64,000 nt of DNA, from positions 1 through 64,000 of the IMG/VR virus record IMGVR_UViG_3300015371_000011. One strand, written 5' to 3'. A program made the position numbers and the translations under genes. Positions 1-8,864 of the stretch are shown here, piece after piece. Position 1 is the stretch's first letter; each line of letters starts with the position of its first letter. Origin of the DNA: a virus. Below the pieces are notes generated by a model. It was given only the letters and a program-made list of their open reading frames with translations. It did not search any database and had not been told where the DNA came from.

Positions 1-102
1 AACTAAATTACCTTCAAGCAGTGCCAGCTTGCGTGTCGCCAATATCAGCTCTTCGCGCATTCCATCCGTGTTTCTAACCAATTCCTTAAAATGAAACGCC
101 AT
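1..102 (-). CDS. Partial hypothetical protein (3' end beyond window)
   Basis: A minus-strand frame is open from position 102 to the window edge and reads through a charged helix-like stretch (MREELILATRKLALLEG). ATG codons are available at 102 and 60; a TTG at 81 is also in frame. The 5' end overlaps the divergent HNH gene. No function is recognised. The short length makes this uncertain, but the composition resembles the small coiled-coil proteins found elsewhere in this phage. Confidence 0.3.
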   Translation of the reverse strand, partial: MAFHFKELVRNTDGMREELILATRKLALLEGNLV

Positions 103-714
103 AAAAAGCATGACTGCGCCGATCTCACTGGTAAAAAATTCGGTAGACGAACAGTCTTGCGACTCCATGATCGCATAGGTTGGCAATGGCGTTGGTGGTG
201 CAAATGCGATTGCGGTACGGAAGGCCCTGCTTACGGCAATCAACTGAAATCGGGCCAGAGCCAAAGCTGCGGCTGTCTCAAAAACGAAGTGTCGTCTGCG
301 CGATTGTTTAAGCAATGGAGAAACGGAGAACTGGACGGCATAACGAGAACGCACGGTTTCTGGGGACAGCCTGAATGGAACTCTTGGAACAGCGCAAAGG
401 GCCGATGCTATAGACCAACCGATATATCGTACAAAGACTACGGTGCCAGAGGCGTCCGCATGTGCAGCCGATGGCGCAATAGTTTTCCTGCCTTTATCGA
501 AGATATGGGGCCAATGCCGCCCCGTCCACCACGATATACCCTCGACCGCAAAGACAATGACGGCCATTATAGCTGCGGCAAGTGCGAAGAATGCGAAACT
601 AATCAATGGCCGATGAATTGCCGCTGGGCCACCTATAAAGAGCAAGCCAATAATCGCAGGAAGCGAAGATACTGGCGCGGTAGACCTGTTAAAGTTAAAG
701 AAACTCATAGGTAA
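91..714 (+). CDS. HNH-type homing endonuclease, free-standing
   Basis: The 207-residue protein starts with a zinc-binding domain (CKCDCG about residue 38, SCGCL about residue 60). It is followed by the typical phage HNH-like core: W.SWNSAKGRCY, YKDYGARGVRMCSRW, a conserved LDRKDNDGHYS and a closing NCRWATYKEQANN. This arrangement is well known in phage homing endonucleases that cut intron-less or neighbouring DNA. It is one of only two stand-alone plus-strand genes in the window and ends 2 nt from the convergent minus-strand gene at 717, as expected for a mobile insertion. The target is not known. Confidence 0.8.
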   Translation: MKRHKKHDCADLTGKKFGRRTVLRLHDRIGWQWRWWCKCDCGTEGPAYGNQLKSGQSQSCGCLKNEVSSARLFKQWRNGELDGITRTHGFWGQPEWNSWNSAKGRCYRPTDISYKDYGARGVRMCSRWRNSFPAFIEDMGPMPPRPPRYTLDRKDNDGHYSCGKCEECETNQWPMNCRWATYKEQANNRRKRRYWRGRPVKVKETHR

Positions 715-716
715 TG

Positions 717-1022
717 TCATCTAACTGTCTGATCTCGCTCGTAAAGGAAGCGCGGCACGCACTCGAATGTGTCTATCGGCATCCGTTTCCAATCAATCGG
801 TTTATCTATCGGTTGAGTCTGCATATACAGCGTGAGCTTCAGCTGGCACGCAATAACGTCATGTTCCTTGCTCCGTTCGATATGCTCATAAATTGTCAAT
901 CCGCCTAACGCCAGCATCACAATCAGCAGCGCAATACCGAGGGCGTCCTTCCCTGCCATCGAAAGCGTGCCGAGCTTTGTAGCAAGGCTAACCGTGCTCT
1001 TGTCGCCATCGCCGTCCGCCAT
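717..1022 (-). CDS. Small single-pass membrane protein
   Basis: The start at 1022 (MADGDGDKS) overlaps the stop of the preceding gene as TAATG, so it is preferred to a longer upstream start at 1058. The 101-residue product has one clear membrane segment (GIALLIVMLALGGLTIYEHI, about residues 28-47) and a soluble C-terminal half with two cysteines. It is the last minus-strand gene before the left HNH gene. Function is unknown; a lysis or superinfection role is possible but unsupported. Confidence 0.6.
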   Translation of the reverse strand: MADGDGDKSTVSLATKLGTLSMAGKDALGIALLIVMLALGGLTIYEHIERSKEHDVIACQLKLTLYMQTQPIDKPIDWKRMPIDTFECVPRFLYERDQTVR

Positions 1023-1234
1023 TATACATTCACCGTCGCCGCAAAATCTTTTAGCCACTTAGGCTCATGCTTGTCGTGCTTCGCCTTCTGCATCTTCTCG
1101 ATCATTGCCGGGTCGATATTGCGCACCTTGCACACGCACCGCCTGCACAATCCTGTCGCGTTCTCCTCGCCCAGCGCGTGCTTGCACAGGCGGCATTTCA
1201 ACCAGACAGTATGGTGGCAATGCGGACACTTCAT
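1022..1234 (-). CDS. Small zinc-ribbon protein
   Basis: The start at 1234 gives an ATGA overlap with the upstream gene. The 70-residue protein carries three CxxC pairs (CPHC, CRLC, CRRC) followed by a basic tail, typical of a small metal-binding zinc ribbon. It is one of about ten such mini zinc proteins in this genome. Function is unknown; DNA, RNA or protein binding is possible. Confidence 0.6.
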   Translation of the reverse strand: MKCPHCHHTVWLKCRLCKHALGEENATGLCRRCVCKVRNIDPAMIEKMQKAKHDKHEPKWLKDFAATVNV

Positions 1235-1524
1235 TGGCACTTCTTGCCCTTGCCATGACACGACGGCGGTGGCGACGGCAGCGGTATCTGCGCCGTGTTG
1301 CTATAGGCGCTCGTCCCGTCACTGTTAAACGCATTCACACGGTAGCAGTCGCCCGGCTGCGACAAATCGTCCGTCCATGACGTCACGTCCACGCCCACCT
1401 GTAAGACTTCGTAAAAGCCGTCTGTGCAGTTACCCGAAATCGTTTTCTCTATGTTGAAACCCAATTCGTCATAGGAGTTGTCCTGCCATATCAGCGTTAT
1501 CGCCAATAAGAAAATTGCAAACAT
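1231..1524 (-). CDS. Short exported Fn3-like protein
   Basis: The 97-residue protein begins with a hydrophobic stretch (MFAIFLLAITLIW) that could be a signal anchor. It continues as a single fibronectin-III-like fold ending in the characteristic CYRVNAFNSDGTSAYSN strand pattern, then a Pro/Lys-rich tail. It directly follows the large beta-helix/LamG gene and may be an adhesion or host-surface accessory. The exact role is unknown. Confidence 0.6.
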   Translation of the reverse strand: MFAIFLLAITLIWQDNSYDELGFNIEKTISGNCTDGFYEVLQVGVDVTSWTDDLSQPGDCYRVNAFNSDGTSAYSNTAQIPLPSPPPSCHGKGKKCQ

Positions 1525-1526
1525 GG

Positions 1527-3461
1527 CTAATTCCCCCTTTTGCGCAGCGTGGCCGCGCCTATCTTCAACTCCGTGGCAGGCGCCACCTTGATGTAGTTGG
1601 CCGAGCCTGCCGGGGTGTCACGGTCCACGGCAATTTCCGCCGCCGTGCGCGCGCCGCTCCAGATGCGCAGGTCGTCTATCAGGCCAGTGAAGTGCTCATT
1701 ATAGATGCTCGACCCTATAATTATGCTGTCCTCTGCCCCGCTCACTGAGCTGCTGGGTACGGCACTACTCACAAGACTACCGTCGCGATAAAATTTAACA
1801 TCCGTGCCATCATAAGTAACGGCTATATGTGCCCATACATCCTGCGCCAATTGCGAGGTATCGCAGGCATAATAGTTTGGCCCCGCATCGGACGTGAAAC
1901 CGCCCACCGGCTCACTCCCCGCGCATAGATACGTCATCGTGGATGAGAACAGCCAATAACGTCCACTGTTGCCGTGCGACACGATAGAGACGAATGTATC
2001 GTTTGGCGTAATCGTCGGCTTAACCCACGCCTCTATCGTAAACTGAGACAGCGACAATGACGCCGATGCATTCACGGTCAAGCCGCCCGCCCCTGTGAAA
2101 GTCATGCAGTTACCATACTTGCATCCTGACGTGGTATGCGTGATCCCCGTGCCAACAGTAGTAACGTGATTGCCGTTACCGCTGGTATCCTGCGGATTGC
2201 CTGCGGCCTCGTTGAAGCCGTACTGCGCCACTAGCGTTGTGCCCACGGGCGGTGCGGTTCCCAAATACTCATAGGCCCCGATGTCCCATGCACCGCCCAC
2301 GGGCTGCGGCCTCGCGGTGTTGATTATATCGTGACTGTAATTGAAGCCGAGATCGGTGCCCTGATTTACCGCAGGAGAGTTGGACGGAATTTTCAGAAAA
2401 TCCGCGCTGGCTGAATTAGTAGAGATAAAACTCGGATTGCCCCCATACTGACAGCCTGTGCCGACCGACGTGCACAGATTATTAGATGCCGTATAGGATG
2501 GACCGCTCGAAACGACAAAATCCTGACCGCTATTGTTGTATGAAATGTTGTTCTTTATGACTGCGCCAGTGCTCGATTGAATTAAAATGCCCTGGCCGTT
2601 GTTGTAGATCGTATTCTGAACCACGACATTGTTGTTGCTGTTGCTACCCGCATAGCTGATAGCGATGCCACCTGTAGTGTCATAAACCAGGTTGTTATAA
2701 ACGTAGCTTTGTTGCGCGACTCTACCCAGGCCATCAGCATATGCACTTAGAACGATACCGCCGCAGTTGTGCACCCGATTGTTTCTAATGATGTTCCCGG
2801 TTGCATTGCCGTACTGAATTTGAATGCAGTAGCCTGCACTGTCTGTCGGCTTGCTTGCCTGTGAAAATTCGTTATCCTCGATAATCCCGTCCGGCGAACT
2901 CCAGTAAATGCCGTGGTCGTCACCTGCCGCTCCGCAGTCGTGGATATAGTTACCCCGCAAAGCGTTGGCATTGTTTGTTCCTAACGTCGCTTCCGGCCTG
3001 CCGCTATAAACACACGATATGCTGGAACCGGAAATTTCTCCGTTGTTAAACTCGATATGATTCGCGCCATCAACAATATCCACCAGCCCCGGCGTTACCA
3101 CCAAACCATCAAAGATGACGTGGTGGTCGGGGCCGAACACGTACAGATCGCCCGTGATTGTTGCGCCTTTATTGTTCTGTGCCCGAATGGTCGTATATCC
3201 GCCCGCGCTACCGCTAACCCATGTAATATATCCAGGCGAAGCGTAACTCCCATTAGTCAGAATCAGCGTATCACCCGCGGAAAGACAACCCACGCCCTGC
3301 GCAATGGTGCGGCTCGTATTAGCGCTACTCGGTTGACTTGCGCTATTCACGCAGTGCTGATTGCCATCGTTTCCGCTTGGCGATACCCAGTACGTAGCCG
3401 CTTGTGCCCGTACAGTAATCAAGAGAACTAAAATCAACAGTAGCAGCTTAATCTTAGTCAA
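1527..3461 (-). CDS. Exported right-handed beta-helix protein with C-terminal LamG domain
   Basis: The 644-residue protein has a Sec-type signal peptide (MTKIKLLLLILVLLITVRAQA). Residues about 23-400 form a right-handed parallel beta-helix of the NosD/pectate-lyase type, with repeated N-rich turns (IEDNEFS, IIRNNRVH, VVQNTIYNN, VIKNNISYNN). Residues about 410-620 are a concanavalin/LamG domain (FTIEAWVKP, DLRIWSGARTAAEIA). The start is probably the TTG at 3461, with AGAGGG nine bases upstream. Beta-helices are common in phage depolymerase tailspikes, but a cleavable signal peptide is unusual there. It may be a secreted polysaccharide-active protein rather than a virion part. Confidence 0.75.
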   Translation of the reverse strand: MTKIKLLLLILVLLITVRAQAATYWVSPSGNDGNQHCVNSASQPSSANTSRTIAQGVGCLSAGDTLILTNGSYASPGYITWVSGSAGGYTTIRAQNNKGATITGDLYVFGPDHHVIFDGLVVTPGLVDIVDGANHIEFNNGEISGSSISCVYSGRPEATLGTNNANALRGNYIHDCGAAGDDHGIYWSSPDGIIEDNEFSQASKPTDSAGYCIQIQYGNATGNIIRNNRVHNCGGIVLSAYADGLGRVAQQSYVYNNLVYDTTGGIAISYAGSNSNNNVVVQNTIYNNGQGILIQSSTGAVIKNNISYNNSGQDFVVSSGPSYTASNNLCTSVGTGCQYGGNPSFISTNSASADFLKIPSNSPAVNQGTDLGFNYSHDIINTARPQPVGGAWDIGAYEYLGTAPPVGTTLVAQYGFNEAAGNPQDTSGNGNHVTTVGTGITHTTSGCKYGNCMTFTGAGGLTVNASASLSLSQFTIEAWVKPTITPNDTFVSIVSHGNSGRYWLFSSTMTYLCAGSEPVGGFTSDAGPNYYACDTSQLAQDVWAHIAVTYDGTDVKFYRDGSLVSSAVPSSSVSGAEDSIIIGSSIYNEHFTGLIDDLRIWSGARTAAEIAVDRDTPAGSANYIKVAPATELKIGAATLRKRGN

Positions 3462-4095
3462 TGGTCACAACCCTCTTACGTACCACACCCGCTGCCGATG
3501 CGGTTTGAAAGTTGTCGGCTTTGCAATAGTTCAAATCATCGTTCGCGTAGCAGCTGATGCCTATGCGGTTCCCTGAGAGCGGACTGGCGCTGTCGTCGTA
3601 AGTGGCGAGCGAAGTGCTGCCGTTCTTTAACAGCTCGATCACATGTGTCGTGGCGTTGTAGGTGCAAGTGAGAACATCGCCGGCGGCGAACACGTCACTT
3701 CCGTCCACGAGCCGCGTGGGGCTTCCGCTCGCGTATTTCCAGATGCTGGAGTTATCGGTTCGCCCGCGGCAGTAGTAAAACGTCTCAGTGGGTGGGGCAC
3801 CGGCGCTGAGCACGACCGCTGCGGCAGCCTTATTTGTGCCGTCAGTGAGCGCCACAATGTCTATACTCGCCTCCTGGTTGCCGCTGTACGTGGACTGGTT
3901 CCAGGTCACGAAGCAAACGGCGTCTAGTGTAGTGGCTTCAAGCACCGTGCTGCTGGCAATAGCGCAGTCGCTACTGTAGCCAACGCTCCAGTTGCTGCCC
4001 AAACTGGCGCGGTTAAAATCATCCAGCAAAACCGCCGCCCAAACCGCTGAGCACACAGCAAATAGAAACGCTATGACTAGAATCAATCGCCTCAT
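3454..4095 (-). CDS. Exported LamG-like (concanavalin fold) protein
   Basis: The 213-residue product has a signal peptide (MRRLILVIAFLFAVCSAVWA). The following domain starts DDFNRASLGSNW, the usual opening of secreted concanavalin-fold domains, and continues with alternating strands and several Cys pairs. It sits between two other exported proteins with 4-8 nt overlaps, so the three are probably co-translated. Carbohydrate binding is inferred from fold resemblance only. Confidence 0.65.
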   Translation of the reverse strand: MRRLILVIAFLFAVCSAVWAAVLLDDFNRASLGSNWSVGYSSDCAIASSTVLEATTLDAVCFVTWNQSTYSGNQEASIDIVALTDGTNKAAAAVVLSAGAPPTETFYYCRGRTDNSSIWKYASGSPTRLVDGSDVFAAGDVLTCTYNATTHVIELLKNGSTSLATYDDSASPLSGNRIGISCYANDDLNYCKADNFQTASAAGVVRKRVVTID

Positions 4096-4880
4096 GGCAA
4101 CTCGAACTCCAGGCTCACGACCAGCCCCTTGCTGGCCGTAGTCTGCACGGCCGTCACGTCAAAGCGCAAAATCTGCCCATCGGCCACGTCGTCATTGCTC
4201 GTGTCAATCGCTACCGCCGAAGCCGCATCGCTGCTGCTATTCTCGCCGCTGTCGATGCTCACTACGGTCGTTAACATGGACGCCGTGGTGCCGCTGCAGA
4301 TGTTGCCCGACGTTGCCGCCGCACAGCGCGTAATCTGCACTGAGGTCAAGCCTGTAGTGCCCGCCGTTACGACGTTGCTTTTCACGGCCACGAGGTTCAT
4401 ACCCGCAAGGTTTGAAGGCACCCGAAAATAGGCCTTGCCGTTGCCCGTGGTGACGTCGGTGGTGGCATCCACCAACTCCACCTGCACCACCTTACGCGCG
4501 TTGGGCGACGTGGGTACGTATCCTGTGTGGTTGGGGTAATAGAGAGTCTTGGCGCCGGTAACTGCGGAGAAATCTTCGGTCAGGCAATTCGTAGCGCAGT
4601 TGCCGAAGATTGGTGGCTTGTTGAAGTTTAGGTTGGTCGCGTCTTCGGTGAAGGACGGATACGGCCCGATCCATGCCGTGCCGCTCCAGACATAATAAGC
4701 ACCCTGGAGCAGCGTGCCGCCGCTCCCGGTGTTTAGACACGTCGTCCCGTAGGCGACGCCGTTTAGTGTGGTGCAGTCTGGGCGCTGATAGTAACCGACG
4801 TCAGGTGGGCCTGCGGCAATAACAAACCGTGGACAAAGTATGGCCAGTAAAATAAAGCATACTAGGCTAAGACGTTTCAT
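4092..4880 (-). CDS. Exported protein of unknown function, fibre-like
   Basis: The start at 4880 (MKRLSLVCFILLAILCPRFV) gives a clear signal peptide; an upstream ATG at 4895 would extend it without changing the conclusion. The body is rich in Thr, Ser, Ala and Val and holds paired cysteines (GNCATNC). Its N-terminal part resembles the short fibre-trimer segments (W.GPYPSFTEDATNLNF) seen in tail-fibre proteins. It may be a surface-exposed accessory; no catalytic motif is seen. Confidence 0.6.
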   Translation of the reverse strand: MKRLSLVCFILLAILCPRFVIAAGPPDVGYYQRPDCTTLNGVAYGTTCLNTGSGGTLLQGAYYVWSGTAWIGPYPSFTEDATNLNFNKPPIFGNCATNCLTEDFSAVTGAKTLYYPNHTGYVPTSPNARKVVQVELVDATTDVTTGNGKAYFRVPSNLAGMNLVAVKSNVVTAGTTGLTSVQITRCAAATSGNICSGTTASMLTTVVSIDSGENSSSDAASAVAIDTSNDDVADGQILRFDVTAVQTTASKGLVVSLEFELP

Positions 4881-4901
4881 GTCGCACAAAAACAATCCCG
4901 C

Positions 4902-5261
4902 TCATGTGGACGTGAGGGTTATTGTAAATTCTATGCGATCCGCATTCTGAAGTGCGATGGTCGAAAAATCTCCCTTAATCAGCAGCGTGCCGCTGTTGTT
5001 GTGGTACAGCCCCGCATTGGTCACGCTGTTAGGGCCGCTAGGGCCGCAGGTATTGGTCGCCACCCACTGGCGCGTATTGAATGCGGTGATGCTGTTGGCC
5101 GCTAACTGGCGCGAGCCGGCTTCAGTGAATAGCGTGGTATCGGCTTTAGCCGCGGTTCCTGCGCCGCTGCCCCAGCCTATGAAGAACGTGGTGACAGTTA
5201 TCGTCGCATTCATCAGCTGCGTGAGCCACGCGGTGCCACAATCGCAAAAGACGGTTGCCAT
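4902..5261 (-). CDS. Putative phage structural protein (fibre or appendage type)
   Basis: The 119-residue protein is preceded by a good Shine-Dalgarno sequence (AAAGGAG) before the ATG at 5261. It has no signal peptide. The sequence is a run of beta-strands ending in RIEFTITLTST, like small phage proteins annotated as tail or appendage components. Function is otherwise unknown. Confidence 0.6.
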   Translation of the reverse strand: MATVFCDCGTAWLTQLMNATITVTTFFIGWGSGAGTAAKADTTLFTEAGSRQLAANSITAFNTRQWVATNTCGPSGPNSVTNAGLYHNNSGTLLIKGDFSTIALQNADRIEFTITLTST

Positions 5262-5400
5262 AAATTATTTCTCCTTTATCGTTAACGTCGTACCAGCGGC
5301 CGGTTTTGGCACGGTAGACTCTCATCTTGATTTCTACTGCGGCTTTGCTTTCTCCTGGGTCCATGCTTAATCTCTTTTTAATCGTGTAGATTGTGGCCAT
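5146..5400 (-). CDS. Small hypothetical protein with long overlap
   Basis: An ATG at 5400 follows the stop of the GT-methyltransferase-GT gene and opens an 84-residue frame. The first half (MATIYTIKKRL..., KAAVEIKMRVYRAKTGRWYD) looks like a genuine small protein. The second half overlaps the next gene by 116 nt and looks like a shadow of it. A lost base near 5265 would end the gene just before the next Shine-Dalgarno, so a frameshift is possible. Confidence 0.4.
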   Translation of the reverse strand: MATIYTIKKRLSMDPGESKAAVEIKMRVYRAKTGRWYDVNDKGEIIYGNRLLRLWHRVAHAADECDDNCHHVLHRLGQRRRNRG

Positions 5401-5401
5401 C

Positions 5402-8400
5402 TCATGCCACGTACGGTCCCTCAAACGGCTGAAACTTCGCCTTCAATAACTTGCTTATCAGTCTGTTCGCCTCGGCCTCATCGGTCGCCCGAAATCTCTG
5501 CGTGCCGTTTAGCTGTGCGCCTTGCGGCCGCACATCGAGCGAGCAGCACACCTCTAAGCCGATGCCCAGAAACGCCAGCGCCTCGCTATAATAGTTAAGC
5601 GCGTCCTGCGTTAAGAATGGATAATCGTCCGACATGAAAAACTTGCGAAATGTCTCTACGACTATAGTCAAGTGCTTGCGCACCTCTGGCGTCACACGTT
5701 GGCCGTTTTGCTCAAGCGCATATTTGGCCAGATGCATGTTGTCACGTATCTCATAAAGGAATATGCCGAGCGTGCGGTCGGGATATGCGAGCCTGTCGCA
5801 TTCAAGCAGCTTGAAGTTGCGCCAGAAGCGGGCACGGCGGATTGTCTCGGTTAAGTATCCGTCGTGGTGAATATGAATATCGGGTATCAGCATGCAACCG
5901 ATGCCGACGCCTTTGTTGATGCCTAGCTCAGCGTGCTCATGCACCTTGCCATAGAACGAAATGCCTGCGCGGTTTCTAAAGAGCCGCACGGGTATGTCCT
6001 CTTTCAGTATCCCCGCTGGATCGACGGCAATATGATGCTGTCTCACCGCGTAGCCGAGCATCATGTTAGGACGCAGGTACTTCCACAGATTGCGCCATTC
6101 GAGCAATTGCTCGTCGCTATCAATCCACAGAATCCAATCGGCCCAGGTATTCTCGATTGACTCATTGCGCGGCGTCTCGAATCCCGCCATGTCGCATGTA
6201 CCCGGTATAATCTGATCGGGCGAATGTTGCCCTAGATGTGCATAACAGAAAAATGGACTAGTGCCCGCGCGCACATCCTCGGTGTACTCGGCCGCCACAT
6301 CCACGGTGCGGTCAGTTGACGGCCCGTTGTCCAATACTACAATTTGGTCGGCAATCTTGTGGATGCTCCGCATGCTACGGTGCAGCACGTCCTCAACGTT
6401 ATTGGCGATATAGCAAACGGCCAACGTCTCGCGCGGCGCCTGTAAGAAAAACTTGCGCTCCCAATCAATCTGCCCTACCTGCTGCCCGTCGTTCCGATAC
6501 ATCACCATGTGCCAGCCGTAAAACGTGCGGTCCAATTCAAGCTCGCGGCAATCCGAGATAGTCGTGATTTCAAAGTCCTTGCGATGCCCCAGAATGTCGC
6601 GCAAGTCGTGCATATCGAACGCGCGCACATGCACGGGCGGAATGCCCTTCATGACAAATTCGCTGCGCTCGTTATGCCCGACAGGCACGGTTAGAATCAT
6701 CCAGCCGCCCGGCTTACAGTGGCGCTCCAGTTTGGCAATGACTTCTTCGCTGTTAGGCAAATGCTCAAGCAATTCCATGCACACTACGGCATCGAATTGC
6801 TGCACTTCACCCTTATAGTTGGCAATCGGCGCATCCTCATCGCCTACCACAAACTCCACATTCTCAGGGTGCAGAAATGCAGGCGAGCCGTCGGGCATGT
6901 GCGATGCCTTCAACTCATTGCAGCAGCGAATCAAACTGGGAGATACGTCCAAACCAACCACGGTAGCAGCAGGTAAGTGATTGGACAGAGAACGGACGTA
7001 TCCCCCATGCGCGCAGCCGAAGTCCAGTATGCTTTTAATATCTGGATGCTGGTCAATAAACTCCAGCGCCGCCTTTAGCCGTGGCTCGGTATCGGCCCAG
7101 AATGCCGTACGGTAATCAGCCGCTTCACCGCCTGAACGCTCTTCGTAGAAACGCACAATGGCCTGATGCTGCTCGTCAGCGTCCTTTATCCGCATGAACG
7201 GCATGAATCGGTCGCAGTATTTGTCCACTGCCTTATTCAGCACTGGGTCGTTATGTTTCTCGGCATACTTCTGCGCGGCCACCACGTCGCTGTTAAAGAT
7301 AAAGTGCTTCATCATGCGCTTGGTGTCGCTGGACTTCTTGCCGATAATATCGTGAAACAAATCCGTCCACTCTTCGGCCACAGGCCGCCACTGCCATTGC
7401 TCTGCACGATTGCGCGCCTGTTTGCTTAGCGCCTCCCAACGCTGATCGTTGTGCATCAAGTCAATTGTTTGGTCCACAAATGCTTTCACGAATTGCGGTG
7501 TGACAGGCTTGAAGCCAGGATCTATCGGGTCACCTACAGCGCCGAGTGATCCGTCATCGCGTATCAGTACATGAGCGCCCGCGCACGTTTCAGGGCATGC
7601 TGCCTTCCACGGCCCAATCATTACCGTGCCGCAGCCGGCCAACTCCATTGACGATATGTGCGATATTTCTTCGAAGACGCTGCTATACAGAAACAACCGC
7701 GATTGTTTGTAGTGGCGATACAAATCCTTTTTGCCTAAGTTGCCAAGATTGACAATCGTGTTGCCGTACTGTGCGGCGACAGCATTCAATTCCTCATATA
7801 GCGGTAGTGTGGTCGGGTCCGAATAACGCGACACGTAGAGGCGGGCGCGCGGCTCGCGCTTGAGGATCTCAGGCCATACCTGCGTTAAAAGTATGTCCAG
7901 CCCTCGCTCAGGCCGCGCGGTGTATAGCAGTTTAAAGCGGTCCCTCGGCTGCTCTGGCACACTGTCAATCAAGTCCAAGTCAATGCCGTTGCGCGTTAAA
8001 TGGTAAAGTGAGTCAGGGCCACCGTGTACCTGCTGGTACTGGCGCTTCATGAATTGCGACAATAAAAAGATGCGGTCGATATTCCACGCCACACCGCCAA
8101 ATTGGCTAGGGCCTGTCTTAGTGGCCAAATCGTGCTGCCAGAGAATGTTGCATTTGGACGGGTAGTCGAATTGAAACAGCATGGGCTGGCGCTGAATCAA
8201 CATAACGTCGCAAGGCGTAGCGCGCGCGTAATCAAAAAAGCCTTTAGGAAATTGTGCCTGCTGGCCTGCCGGCCCTGGCACCCAGCCCATCGGCTTGAAT
8301 ACCACGTCGTCTACTTCGTGCTCGGCTTCGGTATTACAGAATAGATTGACGTTATGGCCCAGGCGGGCCAATTCGCGGGCGGCTTGGAGTGCAGCGGTTT

Positions 8401-8491
8401 CGCTACCGCCGATTGCCTCCCCGCTGGATATAGTGCGGCCCGACATCGGCATGCCAAGGCAGCAAAGCGTAATGTCTAGGTTGTATCTCAC
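5402..8491 (-). CDS. Trifunctional fusion: GT4 glycosyltransferase - SAM methyltransferase - GT2 glycosyltransferase
   Basis: This very large enzyme (about 1029 residues) has three modules. Residues 1-400 are a GT-B/GT4 glycosyltransferase (GGSETAALQAARELARLGH near the N-terminus; donor-site FEEISHISSMELAGCGT). About 470-660 is a class I SAM methyltransferase (ILDFGCAHGG, VVCMELLEHLP). About 690-1000 is a GT-A/GT2 domain (IVVLDNGPSTDRT; DxD as WIDSDEQ; KVHEHAE). A GTG at 8491 with AGAGAGAAG upstream is preferred to the ATG at 8551, which would overlap the previous gene. It sits inside the head/fibre operon rather than the sugar module, so virion or exported-protein glycosylation is a reasonable inference; no substrate is known. 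Confidence 0.8.
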   Translation of the reverse strand: MRYNLDITLCCLGMPMSGRTISSGEAIGGSETAALQAARELARLGHNVNLFCNTEAEHEVDDVVFKPMGWVPGPAGQQAQFPKGFFDYARATPCDVMLIQRQPMLFQFDYPSKCNILWQHDLATKTGPSQFGGVAWNIDRIFLLSQFMKRQYQQVHGGPDSLYHLTRNGIDLDLIDSVPEQPRDRFKLLYTARPERGLDILLTQVWPEILKREPRARLYVSRYSDPTTLPLYEELNAVAAQYGNTIVNLGNLGKKDLYRHYKQSRLFLYSSVFEEISHISSMELAGCGTVMIGPWKAACPETCAGAHVLIRDDGSLGAVGDPIDPGFKPVTPQFVKAFVDQTIDLMHNDQRWEALSKQARNRAEQWQWRPVAEEWTDLFHDIIGKKSSDTKRMMKHFIFNSDVVAAQKYAEKHNDPVLNKAVDKYCDRFMPFMRIKDADEQHQAIVRFYEERSGGEAADYRTAFWADTEPRLKAALEFIDQHPDIKSILDFGCAHGGYVRSLSNHLPAATVVGLDVSPSLIRCCNELKASHMPDGSPAFLHPENVEFVVGDEDAPIANYKGEVQQFDAVVCMELLEHLPNSEEVIAKLERHCKPGGWMILTVPVGHNERSEFVMKGIPPVHVRAFDMHDLRDILGHRKDFEITTISDCRELELDRTFYGWHMVMYRNDGQQVGQIDWERKFFLQAPRETLAVCYIANNVEDVLHRSMRSIHKIADQIVVLDNGPSTDRTVDVAAEYTEDVRAGTSPFFCYAHLGQHSPDQIIPGTCDMAGFETPRNESIENTWADWILWIDSDEQLLEWRNLWKYLRPNMMLGYAVRQHHIAVDPAGILKEDIPVRLFRNRAGISFYGKVHEHAELGINKGVGIGCMLIPDIHIHHDGYLTETIRRARFWRNFKLLECDRLAYPDRTLGIFLYEIRDNMHLAKYALEQNGQRVTPEVRKHLTIVVETFRKFFMSDDYPFLTQDALNYYSEALAFLGIGLEVCCSLDVRPQGAQLNGTQRFRATDEAEANRLISKLLKAKFQPFEGPYVA

Positions 8492-8525
8492 AAACACTTC
8501 TCTCTGTTTTTTTCTGCAAACACAC

Positions 8526-8855
8526 TTAGAAACCCCGCGGCGCAGTGTCACCTATCAATACGGCCGTGGCTGCGCCTTGGCTTGAGCACGGCGTGAGTGC
8601 TACCTCCACAACCGGGCCGAATAACAATGAATCAAAATTGTTGCCGCCTGAACTGATCGCACTTGTAGACGAAACCGCATAGACACCAGACGTTGCGCCC
8701 GTGCGCACTCTTAGCGTCGCACTGCCAATGACTGAGACAAAACCTGTAAGGCGGGAATAACCTGCTACGGGAAAGACACCGAGGACTACACCATCGCTGC
8801 CCACCACCGAGACTGCGGTGTTATTGAGTAAGGTTCTACGGCGTGCGCGGGCCAC
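8526..8855 (-). CDS. Hypothetical beta-rich structural protein
   Basis: The 109-residue product starts with a basic segment (MARARRRTLL) and continues as Ser/Gly/Val-rich beta-strands, common in small phage head or appendage proteins. It and the next gene upstream share a basic N-terminus and a similar VSVIGSATLRV-type strand, which may reflect distant relationship. No function is recognised. Confidence 0.6.
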   Translation of the reverse strand: MARARRRTLLNNTAVSVVGSDGVVLGVFPVAGYSRLTGFVSVIGSATLRVRTGATSGVYAVSSTSAISSGGNNFDSLLFGPVVEVALTPCSSQGAATAVLIGDTAPRGF

Positions 8856-8864
8856 ATTGTGTCC

